NCBI RefSeq assembly: GCF_015461845.1
Contig: NZ_JACOPW010000001.1
Span: forward strand, 1,116,001 to 1,180,000
Direction of reading: 5' to 3'
DNA: 64,000 bases
Source: Pseudomonas mucoides
GTDB lineage: Bacteria; Pseudomonadota; Gammaproteobacteria; Pseudomonadales; Pseudomonadaceae
Below the pieces are notes generated by a model that did not search any database, was not told where the DNA came from, and saw only the letters and a list, made by a program, of their open reading frames with translations. Of the stretch, positions 49,778-58,566 are shown one piece after another. The position numbers and the translations under genes are program-made. Numbering within the stretch: position 1 is the stretch's first letter; every line of letters begins with the position of its first letter.

Positions 49778-50629
49778 TTATTTGGTCCACTCGGCCACAC
49801 GCTCCGGGTGTTTGGCTACCCAATCTTTCGCCGCGGCTTCCGGCTTGGCGCCATCCTGGATCGCCAACATGACCTCGCCGATTTCGTCTTTCGACGCCCA
49901 CTGGAAGTTCTTCAGGAACTTGGCCACTTCCGGTGCCTTGGTGGCGAGTTCTTTGCTGCCGATGCTGTTTACAGTTTCAGCAGCGCCATAAACGCCTTTC
50001 GGATCGTCGAGGAAGCGCAGTTTCCACTTCGCGAACATCCAGTGCGGCACCCAACCGGTCACGGCAATGGATTCGTTTTTCTTCTCGGCACGGGTCAGCT
50101 CGGCAATCATGCCGGCGCCGGAACTGGCCTTGAGTTGATACCCGGTCAGATCGTAATCCTTGATGGCCTGTTCGGTCTTGAGCATCACGCCTGAACCGGC
50201 GTCGATGCCGACGATGCGTTTTTTGAAGCTGTCGTCGGTTTTCAGATCGTCGATGGTCTTGGCTTTGACGTACTCAGGCACGATCAAACCGATTTTTGCA
50301 TCTTTGAAGTTCGGACCGTAATCGACGACCTGGTCCTTGTTCTTGGCCCAGTATTCACCGTGCGTCACTGGCAGCCAGGCCGACAGCATGGCGTCGAGTT
50401 TGCCGGTGGCCACGCCTTGCCACATGATCCCGGTGGCGACGGCTTGCAGCTTAACGTCATAACCGAGTTTCTGTTTGATCACTTCGGCCGCTACGTGAGT
50501 GGTCGCGACGCTGTCGGACCAACCGTCAACGTAACCGATGCTCAGGGTCTTGCTCTCGGCGCTGGCCATGGTGGAGCCAATCGCAAGCACCAGAGCGGCA
50601 CCTGCGCCTAAAAGTCGTCGCATCTTCAT
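49778..50629 (-). CDS. Glycine betaine-type ABC substrate-binding protein
   Basis: A 283-residue periplasmic protein with a signal peptide (about 1-24, ending ASA). It matches the OpuAC/ProX superfamily: LSIGYVDGWSDSVATTHVAAEVIKQKLGY near the start, and Trp-rich segments (GIMWQGVATG, SAWLPVTHGEYW, GWVPHWMFAKW) that form the aromatic cage for quaternary amines. No ABC permease or ATPase gene is nearby, so it is an orphan, like the BetX type in pseudomonads that shares the Cbc transporter. Exact ligand unknown. Confidence 0.88.
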   Translation of the reverse strand: MKMRRLLGAGAALVLAIGSTMASAESKTLSIGYVDGWSDSVATTHVAAEVIKQKLGYDVKLQAVATGIMWQGVATGKLDAMLSAWLPVTHGEYWAKNKDQVVDYGPNFKDAKIGLIVPEYVKAKTIDDLKTDDSFKKRIVGIDAGSGVMLKTEQAIKDYDLTGYQLKASSGAGMIAELTRAEKKNESIAVTGWVPHWMFAKWKLRFLDDPKGVYGAAETVNSIGSKELATKAPEVAKFLKNFQWASKDEIGEVMLAIQDGAKPEAAAKDWVAKHPERVAEWTK

Positions 50630-50971
50630 CGTTACTTCCCCGAAAGTGCTGCGCTCGACGGATGCCGAGTCGCGTCAACGTATTGTTATGGTGCACAGCG
50701 CCCCCATCACGCCCACCGCAAACTCGTCCGACCATCAGCGTGATTTATCTATGGGTGCACTGATGCGTCGATCATCAACCTGACGACAACCGCGACCTGC
50801 TCTGTCAGCGACCTCAAGGCATCGAGAAACGACATCAGAACGCCATTAATCTTGAGCAGCGGAAACGCCCCGGCCAGTCCGCCCGAACTTTGCATGTCAA
50901 AATTATGCAAGCCTCCTGACCCGGGACAAATGCAGGTAACATACGCGGCTTTGCTCCCAGACGGCCTGACC
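50630..50971. other. Gene-free divergent region
   Basis: 342 bases between the binding-protein gene and the GH17 gene. TGCATGTCAAAATTATGCA near 50892 is a small imperfect dyad. I see no clear promoter pair or RNA gene. Confidence 0.3.
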
Positions 50972-52525
50972 ATGCCCGCAACATCACGCTTTCCTTTTTT
51001 TGCTTATCTATTCGCCTGTCTTCTGGGGTTGTTTGCCTTCGGCGGCTTCTGGTACGGCCTCGGCAAACCGGTGATCCTGCCAGACGTGGCCAGCGCGACG
51101 CACAAGCTGCAATGTGCCTCCTACACCCCGTTCGACAAGGATCAATCGCCGTTCGACCAGCCGTTCAAATTGCGCCCCGAGCGCATGGACGCCGACCTCG
51201 CACTGCTGGCGAAAAGCTTCGAATGCATCCGCACCTACTCCATGACCGGCTTGGAGGCGCTGCCTGATCTGGCGCGCAAGCATGGTTTGAAGTTGATGAT
51301 CGGTGCCTGGGTCAACAGCAACCCGGTCGATACCGAGAAAGAAGTCGACCTGTTGATCGCCTCGGCAAATGCCAACGCTGACGTGGTGACCGCCGTCATC
51401 GTCGGCAACGAGACCTTGCTGCGCAAAGAGGTCACCGGCGCGCAACTGGCCAAGCTTATTAACAAGGTCAAAAGCCAGGTCAAACAGCCTGTCACTTACG
51501 CCGACGTCTGGGAGTTCTGGCTCAAGCACCCGGAAATCGCCCCGGCAGTGGATTTCCTGACCATCCATTTGCTGCCGTACTGGGAAGATGATCCCTCGAA
51601 CATCGACGCAGCCCTGCAACATGTGGCGGAAGTGCGTCAGGTGTTCGGCAACAAATTCGCGCCCAAGGACGTGATGATTGGCGAAACCGGCTGGCCGAGC
51701 GAAGGCCGTCAACGTGAAACCGCCCTGCCGAGCCGGGTCAATGAAGCCAAGTTCATTCGTTCTTTTGTGATCATGGCCGAGCAACAAGGCTGGCACTACA
51801 ACCTGATCGAAGCGTTTGACCAGCCGTGGAAGCGTGCCAACGAAGGTGCGGTCGGCGGTTACTGGGGGCTGTTTGACGCGGATCGTCAGGACAAAGGCGT
51901 GCTGGCAGGGCCGGTGTCGAACGTGCCGTACTGGTCGCAATGGCTGGCCGTGGGCGGCGTAATCTTTCTCGTGACGCTGATGCTCGGTGGCCGCGTTCGC
52001 AGCACTCGCGCGGCGCTGGTGCTACCACTGCTCGGCGCATTGGCGGCGTGCTCGATTGGCGCCTGGGGTGACCTGGCTCGTGTCACCACGCGGTTTGCCA
52101 GCGAATGGTTGTGGGTGGCGCTGCTGACGGCGTTGAACCTGTTGGTGCTGGCCCACGCCGCGCTGACGTTGAGCGCTCGCACCGGTTGGCGTGAGCGGGC
52201 ATTCAATATGCTGGAACGTCAGGCGGGCTGGTTGCTCGCGACGGCGGGGTTCGCCGCAGCGGTGATGATGCTGGAACTGGTATTCGATCCGCGTTATCGC
52301 AGCTTCCCGAGCGTGGCATTCATCCTGCCGGCACTGGTTTACCTGTGCCGTCCGGTGAGCGTGCCACGTCGGGAGATTGCATTGCTGACCTTCATCATTG
52401 GTGCAGGCATTGCGCCGCAACTGTACCGTGAAGGCTTGCAGAACCAGCAGGCCTGGGGCTGGGCGCTGGTGAGTGTGTTGATGGTTGCGGCGTTGTGGCG
52501 CAGCTTGCGGGTTCGCAAGGCTTAA
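50972..52525 (+). CDS. Membrane-bound GH17 family beta-glucan enzyme
   Basis: A 517-residue protein. An N-terminal membrane anchor (about 8-30) is followed by a family 17 glycosidase/transglycosylase domain with the acid/base Glu147 (VGNETLL) and nucleophile Glu238 (IGETGWPSEG). About seven C-terminal helices span residues 320-517. In pseudomonads these are annotated beta-(1-6)-glucan synthase (NdvC-like) and are linked to periplasmic cyclic glucans. The start at 50972 gives the shortest hydrophobic leader; the frame is open 40 codons upstream. Confidence 0.82.
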   Translation: MPATSRFPFFAYLFACLLGLFAFGGFWYGLGKPVILPDVASATHKLQCASYTPFDKDQSPFDQPFKLRPERMDADLALLAKSFECIRTYSMTGLEALPDLARKHGLKLMIGAWVNSNPVDTEKEVDLLIASANANADVVTAVIVGNETLLRKEVTGAQLAKLINKVKSQVKQPVTYADVWEFWLKHPEIAPAVDFLTIHLLPYWEDDPSNIDAALQHVAEVRQVFGNKFAPKDVMIGETGWPSEGRQRETALPSRVNEAKFIRSFVIMAEQQGWHYNLIEAFDQPWKRANEGAVGGYWGLFDADRQDKGVLAGPVSNVPYWSQWLAVGGVIFLVTLMLGGRVRSTRAALVLPLLGALAACSIGAWGDLARVTTRFASEWLWVALLTALNLLVLAHAALTLSARTGWRERAFNMLERQAGWLLATAGFAAAVMMLELVFDPRYRSFPSVAFILPALVYLCRPVSVPRREIALLTFIIGAGIAPQLYREGLQNQQAWGWALVSVLMVAALWRSLRVRKA

Positions 52526-52544
52526 TATTCAGAGAAGCTACTGG

Positions 52545-52642
52545 CCCATCGCGGGCAAGCCACGCTTCCACAGGGTTTTCTGTCGTATACAAATGCTGTA
52601 TTCGCCGGAGAACCCTGTGGGAGCGTGGCTTGCCCGCGATGA
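52545..52642. repeat. REP pair (GTGG class)
   Basis: CATCGCGGGCAAGCCACGCTTCCACAGGG and CCCTGTGGGAGCGTGGCTTGCCCGCGATG face each other around about 40 unique bases, between the GH17 gene and a convergent small membrane gene. Confidence 0.88.
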
Positions 52643-52649
52643 CCATTAA

Positions 52650-53018
52650 TCAGGCGCTACGAGACGCCCGGACCAACCGAAGCCCCGCAATCACCACCGC
52701 AAAAACCGCCAAAGTCGTGTTGTACAACGCCAACGCCGGAAACCCGAACACCAGCGCCAGCACCGCCAGCCACCACCCGGCCCGGCCCGGAAGGACGAAG
52801 CCGAGCACCGCCGCCGCAATCGCCGCCCAACCCAACACGGCGAAGTGAATCATCAAGCCCAGGTTCGAACGAACCCCACATTCCCAACGGCTCGCCTCGT
52901 CCACGCAGATGCCGACCCACTGCGCATCCTCCATGAAGCCATAACGCGCGCCGTAACTGGCGGCCAGCCATAACGGCAGCAAAACGAGCAGTAAAACCAC
53001 GGGCAGACGGCGGGACAT
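52650..53018 (-). CDS. Small inner membrane protein of unknown function
   Basis: A 122-residue protein with an N-terminal hydrophobic segment (7-25), a central region with two Cys (GICVDEASRWECGVRS), and two more helices (about 56-78 and 85-112). The Cys pair could form a periplasmic disulfide. The ATG at 53018 has GGAG 6 bases upstream. The family is not recognised; the gene stands alone. Confidence 0.72.
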   Translation of the reverse strand: MSRRLPVVLLLVLLPLWLAASYGARYGFMEDAQWVGICVDEASRWECGVRSNLGLMIHFAVLGWAAIAAAVLGFVLPGRAGWWLAVLALVFGFPALALYNTTLAVFAVVIAGLRLVRASRSA

Positions 53019-53241
53019 GAAACACTCCAATAAGCGAAAACGGCGGCCAGCTTAATCCCCCGCCAGCGGGATGCAAACGCGGGTAACAGAAAACTGGTAA
53101 CGAAATGGCTGCAAAGTGTATCGTCCAGCGACTATTATCCGGAAATACGCCTCTTTGGTGCCGCTGCGTGGCACTTTGGCGCAACACCGATGGTCATAGC
53201 CTGCGAACTTCATTCGGCACCTTCCTCTAAGGGATCTAGTC

Positions 53242-54540
53242 ATGCTCCGCTTCTTGCGCTTCGCCGCCCTCTTTGGCGGCCTTATTTTGAGTGCGTCCGC
53301 ACTGGCGGTCGATATCGACGCCGCCAGCTATGGCTACCCCTTGAGCAATCCGTTCGAGGCGACCATCGCCACGACGCCTCCGGACCTGCGTCCGAAATTG
53401 CCGCTGGACGAGGACATCAATCAGAGCGACCGCAGCATCACGCTGCGCCCGGAGCGTGCATTCGAACTGCCAGACAATTTCTGGCCTGTGAAGAAGCTCA
53501 CCTATCGCATCGCCACACAAGACAAAGCCGCACCGCTGATCTTCCTGATTGCCGGTACCGGCGCGCGCTATGACAGCAGCCTCAACGAGTACCTGAAAAA
53601 GCTCTACTACCAGGCCGGCTACCACGTGGTGCAACTGTCGTCGCCGACCAGTTTCGACTTCATCAGCGCCGCTTCACGCTTCGCCACACCGGGCATCACC
53701 AAGGAAGACGCCGAAGACATGTACCGGGTGATGCAGGCCGTGCGGGCACAAAACCCGAAAGTGCCGGTCACCGACTACTACCTGACCGGCTACAGCCTCG
53801 GTGCACTGGACGCAGCCTTCGTTGCGCACCTGGACGAGACCCGCCGCAGCTTCAACTTCAAGAAAGTCCTGCTGCTCAACCCGCCGGTGAACCTGTACAC
53901 CTCGATCACCAACCTGGACAAGCTGGTCCAGACCGAGGTCAAGGGCATCACCAGCAGCACCACGTTCTATGAGCTGGTACTGAACAAACTGACCCGCTAC
54001 TTCCAGCAAAAAGGCTACATCGACCTCAACGATGCCCTGCTCTATGACTTCCAGCAGTCCAAGCAGCACCTGACCAACGAACAGATGGCCATGCTGATCG
54101 GCACCTCGTTCCGCTTCTCGGCGGCCGACATTGCCTTCACCTCGGACCTGATCAACCGTCGCGGCCTGATCACCCCGCCGAAATTCCCGATCACCGAAGG
54201 CACCAGCCTCACGCCGTTCCTCAAGCGTGCGCTGCAGTGCGACTTCGACTGCTACATCACCGAACAGGTCATCCCGATGTGGCGCGCCCGCACCGACGGC
54301 GGCAGCCTGCTGCAACTGATCGACCAGGTCAGTCTTTATGCACTCAAGGACTACCTGCACGACAGCCCGAAAATCGCTGTGATGCACAACGCCGACGACG
54401 TGATCCTGGGCCCTGGCGACCTCGGTTTCCTGCGCAAGACCTTCGGCGATCGCTTGACCGTTTATCCACTCGGCGGCCATTGCGGCAACCTTAACTACCG
54501 CGTCAACAGCGACGCCATGCTGGAGTTCTTCCGTGGCTAA
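53242..54540 (+). CDS. Exported alpha/beta hydrolase paired with MlaA
   Basis: A 432-residue protein with a signal peptide (about 1-22, ending ALA). The catalytic triad of an alpha/beta hydrolase is visible: Ser185 in GYSLGALDA, Asp385 or Asp386 in HNADDVILG, and His413 in GGHCGNLN. An oxyanion region IFLIAGTGARYDS is near residue 100. A Cys pair (CDFDC) lies near 332-336. Homologues are sometimes mislabelled serine/threonine kinase. It overlaps mlaA by 8 bases, so a periplasmic role on lipids is plausible. Confidence 0.8.
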   Translation: MLRFLRFAALFGGLILSASALAVDIDAASYGYPLSNPFEATIATTPPDLRPKLPLDEDINQSDRSITLRPERAFELPDNFWPVKKLTYRIATQDKAAPLIFLIAGTGARYDSSLNEYLKKLYYQAGYHVVQLSSPTSFDFISAASRFATPGITKEDAEDMYRVMQAVRAQNPKVPVTDYYLTGYSLGALDAAFVAHLDETRRSFNFKKVLLLNPPVNLYTSITNLDKLVQTEVKGITSSTTFYELVLNKLTRYFQQKGYIDLNDALLYDFQQSKQHLTNEQMAMLIGTSFRFSAADIAFTSDLINRRGLITPPKFPITEGTSLTPFLKRALQCDFDCYITEQVIPMWRARTDGGSLLQLIDQVSLYALKDYLHDSPKIAVMHNADDVILGPGDLGFLRKTFGDRLTVYPLGGHCGNLNYRVNSDAMLEFFRG

Positions 54541-55321
54541 ATATCTCCTGCTAATCGCTGCGTTACTCTGTGCAGGCGTCGCCAATGCCGACAACAGCAA
54601 GGCCAACGCCCCCGTCGTGATCGACAATGACGGCTTCAAGGAGCCGTTGAGCAAACTCAAGTTCAACCCGGGGCTGGACCAGCGCGAGTTCGAACGCTCG
54701 ACACTCAACGCACTGGCCGTCTATGACCCGCTGGAAGAATGGAACCGCCGGGTGTACCACTTCAACTACCGCTTCGACCAATGGGTGTTCCTGCCCGTAG
54801 TCGATGGCTATCGCTACGTCACGCCAAGCTTCCTGCGTACCGGCGTGAGCAACTTCTTCAACAACCTCGGCGACGTGCCGAACCTGGTGAACAGCCTGCT
54901 GCAGCTCAAGGGCAAGCGTTCGATGGAAACCTCGGCGCGCCTGCTGCTCAACACCACCATCGGCATCGCTGGCCTGTGGGACCCAGCCACCGCCATGGGC
55001 CTGCCGCGCCAGAGCGAAGATTTCGGTCAGACACTTGGCTTCTACGGTGTACCCGGCGGTGCCTACTTCGTCCTGCCGATCCTCGGCCCGTCGAACATCC
55101 GCGACACCGGTGGCCTGGCGGTCGACTTCACCGTCGAGTCGGAGATCAACTACCTGAACGTCTCTGAAGTCAGCTCCAACCATCCGGAAGTCTGGATCCT
55201 GCGCGGCATCGATAAACGCAACCAGACCAACTTCCGTTATGGCCAGCTGAACTCGCCATTCGAGTACGAAAAAGTGCGGTTCGTGTACACCGAGGCGCGC
55301 AAGTTGCAGATCGCCGAGTAA
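54533..55321 (+). CDS. mlaA: MlaA (VacJ) family phospholipid-trafficking protein
   Basis: A 262-residue protein of the outer-membrane-lipid asymmetry pathway, which removes misplaced phospholipids from the outer leaflet. Family segments: YDPLEEWNRRVYHFNYRFDQWV, GVSNFFNNLGDVPNLVNSLLQ, and SEDFGQTLGFYGVPGGAYFVLPILGPSNIRDT. The start is GTG at 54533 inside the hydrolase gene. The signal peptide ends VANA with no canonical lipobox, so unlike E. coli MlaA it may be a soluble or differently anchored form. Confidence 0.93.
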   Translation: MAKYLLLIAALLCAGVANADNSKANAPVVIDNDGFKEPLSKLKFNPGLDQREFERSTLNALAVYDPLEEWNRRVYHFNYRFDQWVFLPVVDGYRYVTPSFLRTGVSNFFNNLGDVPNLVNSLLQLKGKRSMETSARLLLNTTIGIAGLWDPATAMGLPRQSEDFGQTLGFYGVPGGAYFVLPILGPSNIRDTGGLAVDFTVESEINYLNVSEVSSNHPEVWILRGIDKRNQTNFRYGQLNSPFEYEKVRFVYTEARKLQIAE

Positions 55322-55334
55322 ATCCGGCGGCAAC

Positions 55335-55372
55335 AAAAAAGGCCATTCGATGCGAGTCGAATGGCCTTTTTA
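55335..55372 (+). terminator. Terminator of the hydrolase-mlaA unit
   Basis: AAAAGGCCATTCGA and TCGAATGGCCTTTTT form a stem with a short loop and T-run, 14 bases after the mlaA stop. Confidence 0.92.
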
Positions 55373-55394
55373 CATTCCCGCCACACCACAAATC

Positions 55395-55492
55395 CCCTGT
55401 AGGAGTGAGCCTGCTCGCGATGAGGTCAGCACAGTCAAAATCTCTACTGACTGACCCAGCGCTATCGCGAGCAGGCTCACTCCTACAGTTGG
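55395..55492. repeat. REP pair (GTAG class)
   Basis: CTGTAGGAGTGAGCCTGCTCGCGATG and CTATCGCGAGCAGGCTCACTCCTACAG form an inverted pair around about 43 bases, between the convergent mlaA and DUF808 genes. Confidence 0.9.
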
Positions 55493-55505
55493 ACAGCGTT
55501 TGGCT

Positions 55506-56420
55506 TTAGCCTTTCAGCGCTTTCCAGACCTTGCTGGCAACCATCACGCCCGCCAACACCACCGCACCCGCGACAATCCCCGCCACCGCGTTCAACAACG
55601 TCGGCACGATAAACCCGGCACCGCCCGCCCCGGCGCTGACGCTTTCGATCCAGTGATGAACCACCGGCACGCCGTGGGTCAGGATCCCGCCACCGACCAG
55701 GAACATCGCCGCCGTACCGATCACCGACAGGCTTTTCATCATGTAAGGCGCGGCTCGCAAAATGCCGCCGCCGATGCTTTTCGCCATCTGCCCAGGCTTT
55801 TGGGTCAGCCACAAACCGAGGTCGTCGAGTTTGACGATGCCCGCCACCAGGCCATACACGCCGATGGTCATGACAATGGCAATGCCCGAGAGCACGATCA
55901 CTTGTTGGGTCAGCGAGGCATCTGCCACGGTGCCGAGGGTGATGGCGATGATTTCTGCCGACAGGATGAAATCGGTGCGTACCGCGCCTTTGATCTTGTC
56001 CTGTTCGAACGCCACCAGATCGACCGCCGGATCAGCGACAGCCTCGACCAGTTCCGCATGTTCGGCCTGGTCTTCAGCCTTGCTGTGCAGGAATTTGTGC
56101 GCGAGCTTCTCGAAACCTTCGAAACACAGGTAAGCGCCGCCGACCATCAACAACGGCGTCACCAGCCACGGAATGAACGCGCTGATGGCCAAGGCCGACG
56201 GCACCAGGATCAGTTTGTTGCGAAACGAGCCCTTGGCCACGGCCCAGACCACCGGGATTTCCCGCTCGGCCCGCACGCCGCTGACCTGCTGGGCGTTGAG
56301 CGCCAGATCGTCGCCGAGCACACCGGCGGTCTTCTTGGCGGCCATTTTGGTCATCAATGCCACATCGTCGAGTACCGCGGCGATGTCATCGATCAGCACC
56401 AGCAAACTGCTTCCTGCCAT
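55506..56420 (-). CDS. DUF808 (YedI-like) inner membrane protein
   Basis: A 304-residue membrane protein. [45 protein letters not shown] is the DUF808 signature; several long hydrophobic helices follow, with TFGGxG-like Gly-rich segments ([13 protein letters not shown]). Function is unknown. AAGGAAACC precedes the ATG. It is divergent from the TetR gene. Confidence 0.88.
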   Translation of the reverse strand: MAGSSLLVLIDDIAAVLDDVALMTKMAAKKTAGVLGDDLALNAQQVSGVRAEREIPVVWAVAKGSFRNKLILVPSALAISAFIPWLVTPLLMVGGAYLCFEGFEKLAHKFLHSKAEDQAEHAELVEAVADPAVDLVAFEQDKIKGAVRTDFILSAEIIAITLGTVADASLTQQVIVLSGIAIVMTIGVYGLVAGIVKLDDLGLWLTQKPGQMAKSIGGGILRAAPYMMKSLSVIGTAAMFLVGGGILTHGVPVVHHWIESVSAGAGGAGFIVPTLLNAVAGIVAGAVVLAGVMVASKVWKALKG

Positions 56421-56554
56421 GAATCAGGTTTCCTTCTTGAATGAATGCTGCGCAGCATAGCGCGGCCGAGTGCCACACGGGGCATTCTTGAGCGCCGCGC
56501 GAGGCCGGTGATACCATGCGCAACCGCCAGAACAGGCAAGGAACCCCCTGGTTT

Positions 56555-57160
56555 ATGAGCACTATCCGCGAGCGCAACAAAGAACTGATCCTGCGTGCCG
56601 CCAGTGAAGAATTTGCCGACAAGGGCTTCGCTGCGACCAAAACCAGTGACATCGCAGCCAAGGCGGGATTGCCCAAGCCCAACGTCTACTACTACTTCAA
56701 ATCCAAGGAAAACCTCTACCGCGAGGTCCTGGAAAGTATCATCGAGCCGATTCTGCAGGCCTCGACACCGTTCAATCCTGAAGGCGAGCCCAGCGAAGTA
56801 CTGAGCGGCTACATTCGCTCGAAAATTCGCATCTCCCGCGACTTGCCGTTCGCCTCGAAAGTGTTCGCCAGCGAAATCATGCACGGCGCCCCGCACCTGA
56901 GCGCCGACCTGGTGGAACAGCTCAACAGCCAGGCCAAGCACAACATCGACTGCATCCAGACCTGGATCGACCGCGGCCAGATCGCCGCCATCGACCCCAA
57001 CCACCTGATGTTCAGCATCTGGGCCGCGACCCAGACCTATGCCGACTTTGACTGGCAAATCACGGCGATTACTGGCAAGGCCAAGCTGGATGAGGCCGAT
57101 TATGAGGCGGCAGCGCAGACGATCATTCGGTTGGTGTTGAAGGGGTGTGAGCCGGACTGA
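56555..57160 (+). CDS. TetR family transcriptional regulator
   Basis: A 201-residue repressor-type regulator. The helix-turn-helix spans about residues 8-52 (RAASEEFADKGFAATKTSDIAAKAGLPKPNVYYYFKSKENLY). The C-terminal half (PFASKVFASEIMHGAPHL, QIAAIDPNHLMFSIWAATQTYADFDWQI) matches the RutR/YcdC-type ligand domain, often linked to pyrimidine or purine breakdown. I prefer the ATG at 56555 with AAGGAA upstream; an ATG 13 codons earlier is possible. Its targets are not visible nearby. Confidence 0.87.
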   Translation: MSTIRERNKELILRAASEEFADKGFAATKTSDIAAKAGLPKPNVYYYFKSKENLYREVLESIIEPILQASTPFNPEGEPSEVLSGYIRSKIRISRDLPFASKVFASEIMHGAPHLSADLVEQLNSQAKHNIDCIQTWIDRGQIAAIDPNHLMFSIWAATQTYADFDWQITAITGKAKLDEADYEAAAQTIIRLVLKGCEPD

Positions 57161-57175
57161 CCACCGCGCTGCGGC

Positions 57176-57197
57176 CATCGCTGGCTTGCCAGCGATG
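57176..57197. repeat. Single REP next to the RAYT gene
   Basis: CATCGCTGGC-TT-GCCAGCGATG is a self-complementary REP of the same class as the pair on the other side of the transposase gene. The 20 bases between it and the RAYT stop are unremarkable. Confidence 0.8.
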
Positions 57198-57216
57198 GAG
57201 GCAACTCAGTGTCAGA

Positions 57217-57675
57217 TCAAATCCAAATGGCATCCCAAAGCGGATAGTCGCCAATCTTTTCGACCAACCCCGCCCGTAATGGGTTAGCCACCACATATCG
57301 CGCCATTTTCACCAGATCCTCTTCCCGCCGCAGTGCCCGGTCGTGATAACCCTGCTGCCAAAGCGGTCCTTTCCTGTTGATGGAAATATTCACTTCTCGC
57401 GCAATCAATGACTTGGTTTCGCGCATCAGTTTTTTGAGCGAACAATTTTCCAGTTCGACCAACCAGTGAAAATGATCAGGCATGACAACCCAAGCCAGTG
57501 AGTTCGCTAATTCGAGTTCTTGCGCCCGCCGAAATTGATGAGCCACCAATCTGCCCAAAGCGAAATCGGCAAAGATCGGGGCTCGATCAAGTGTGTTGGT
57601 GGTCAGTAGATAGATTCTATTGGGCTCGGCATAGCGGCCGGCTCGCAGGCGATGTGATGCGGGAAGATCAGGCAA
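57217..57675 (-). CDS. REP-associated tyrosine transposase (RAYT)
   Basis: A 152-residue Y1/HUH-type single-strand nuclease of the RAYT family, thought to process REP hairpins. The HUH motif is His68-Phe69-His70 in MPDHFHWLVE; Tyr110 in LWQQGYHDRALR is the likely catalytic tyrosine; YVVANPLRAGL closes the family signature. It has no terminal inverted repeats of its own but is bracketed by REPs (57176-57197 and 57767-57863). All key residues are present, so it may be active. The REPs on either side are its expected substrates. Confidence 0.92.
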   Translation of the reverse strand: MPDLPASHRLRAGRYAEPNRIYLLTTNTLDRAPIFADFALGRLVAHQFRRAQELELANSLAWVVMPDHFHWLVELENCSLKKLMRETKSLIAREVNISINRKGPLWQQGYHDRALRREEDLVKMARYVVANPLRAGLVEKIGDYPLWDAIWI

Positions 57676-57766
57676 TCCATTGCCCCTTCACGATGAGTTC
57701 ATTAGAAGGCTAGACCTCAGTGATCCATCTGGCTGGTTGGGTCTTTTTCTTGATGTGTCCGTCAGG

Positions 57767-57863
57767 CCACCATCGCTGGCAAGCCAGCTCCCACAGTGGT
57801 TGGTATCGTTCAAAAATCTTTGTTCAACACAAAACCTTGTGGGAGCTGGCTTGCCAGCGATGA
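57767..57863. repeat. REP pair upstream of the RAYT gene
   Basis: CCATCGCTGGCAAGCCAGCTCCCAC and GTGGGAGCTGGCTTGCCAGCGATG face each other around about 46 unique bases (GTGG class). This doublet matches the single REP beyond the other end of the RAYT gene. Confidence 0.9.
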
Positions 57864-57884
57864 CTATCGATCAGGCGCGAGAAA

Positions 57885-58325
57885 TCAGGAAGCCACCCCT
57901 GCATCCGCCTTCAACTCCAACGCCTCCACCGCCTTAATAGCCACCTGCTCATCGATATCCGACAGATCGCCGCTAATCCCGATTGCTCCCAGCACATTCC
58001 CCGCCTGATCCCGAATCAACACACCGCCCGGTGCCGGCACGACGCTGCCCTGGCCCATGCTATTGAGCGCGGCAATAAAGGCCGGGCGTTGTTGGGCGTC
58101 GAGTGCCAGAAGGCGTGAGCCCTTGCCCAGGGCGATGGCGCCCCAGGCTTTGCCGATGGCGATATTCGGGCGCAGCAGGCTGGCGCCGTCTTCGCGTTGC
58201 AGTGTAATCAGGTGGCCGCCGGTATCGAGTACCGCGACGGTCAGCGGCGCGGCGTTGATGCCCCGCCCTGCATTGATGGCTTCGTTGACCAGTTTGACTG
58301 CAACTTTCAAGGTTAAAGCGCTCAT
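57885..58325 (-). CDS. GlcG/HbpS-like heme-degrading domain protein
   Basis: A 146-residue single-domain protein of the GlcG family (LTVAVLDTGGHLITLQREDGASLLRPNIAIGKAWGA and GGVLIRDQAGNVLGAIGISGD). It lacks a signal peptide. GlcG proteins are often encoded with glycolate and glyoxylate genes; this one is divergent from gcl across a 267-base region with two identical palindromes. The biochemical role is unknown. GAGG lies before the ATG at 58325. Confidence 0.85.
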   Translation of the reverse strand: MSALTLKVAVKLVNEAINAGRGINAAPLTVAVLDTGGHLITLQREDGASLLRPNIAIGKAWGAIALGKGSRLLALDAQQRPAFIAALNSMGQGSVVPAPGGVLIRDQAGNVLGAIGISGDLSDIDEQVAIKAVEALELKADAGVAS

Positions 58326-58418
58326 GGTGCCGTCCTCATTTTGTTTTTCGGAAAGGCGTTGGGCTGCGCCGTTGTGCCGCAGGCCGATGCAACAAATAGA
58401 ACACAATGGGTTATTTTT

Positions 58419-58428
58419 TTGTATACAA
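58419..58428. promoter_or_regulatory. TTGTATACAA palindrome, glcG side
   Basis: TTGTATACAA is a perfect 10-bp palindrome about 93 bases before the GlcG-like start. It fits the TNGTNNNACNA pattern of FadR-type GntR regulators. Regulator identity is not known from this window. Confidence 0.65.
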
Positions 58429-58556
58429 TAATTATCGAAAAGCGCCACATGCGACGAAAAGCCACACTAGATAAGACTTTCGACGAATGAAACGGTCGCT
58501 TGAGAAAATGGATTGACCTGCGCCGTCCGCCGTGAATACACTCTGCGCAAAGCCAC

Positions 58557-58566
58557 TTGTATACAA
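58557..58566. promoter_or_regulatory. TTGTATACAA palindrome, gcl side
   Basis: A second identical copy, 27 bases before the gcl start codon and 138 bases from the first. Two sites in one divergent region suggest joint control of the GlcG-like gene and the gcl operon. Confidence 0.7.

Noticed and set aside
50749..50973. 74-codon minus-strand frame in the divergent region
   Set aside because: No ribosome site, composition unlike a protein, and it crosses the GH17 start region.
57217..57675. A classical insertion sequence
   Set aside because: No terminal inverted repeats or target duplication; HUH and Tyr motifs with flanking REPs show a RAYT.
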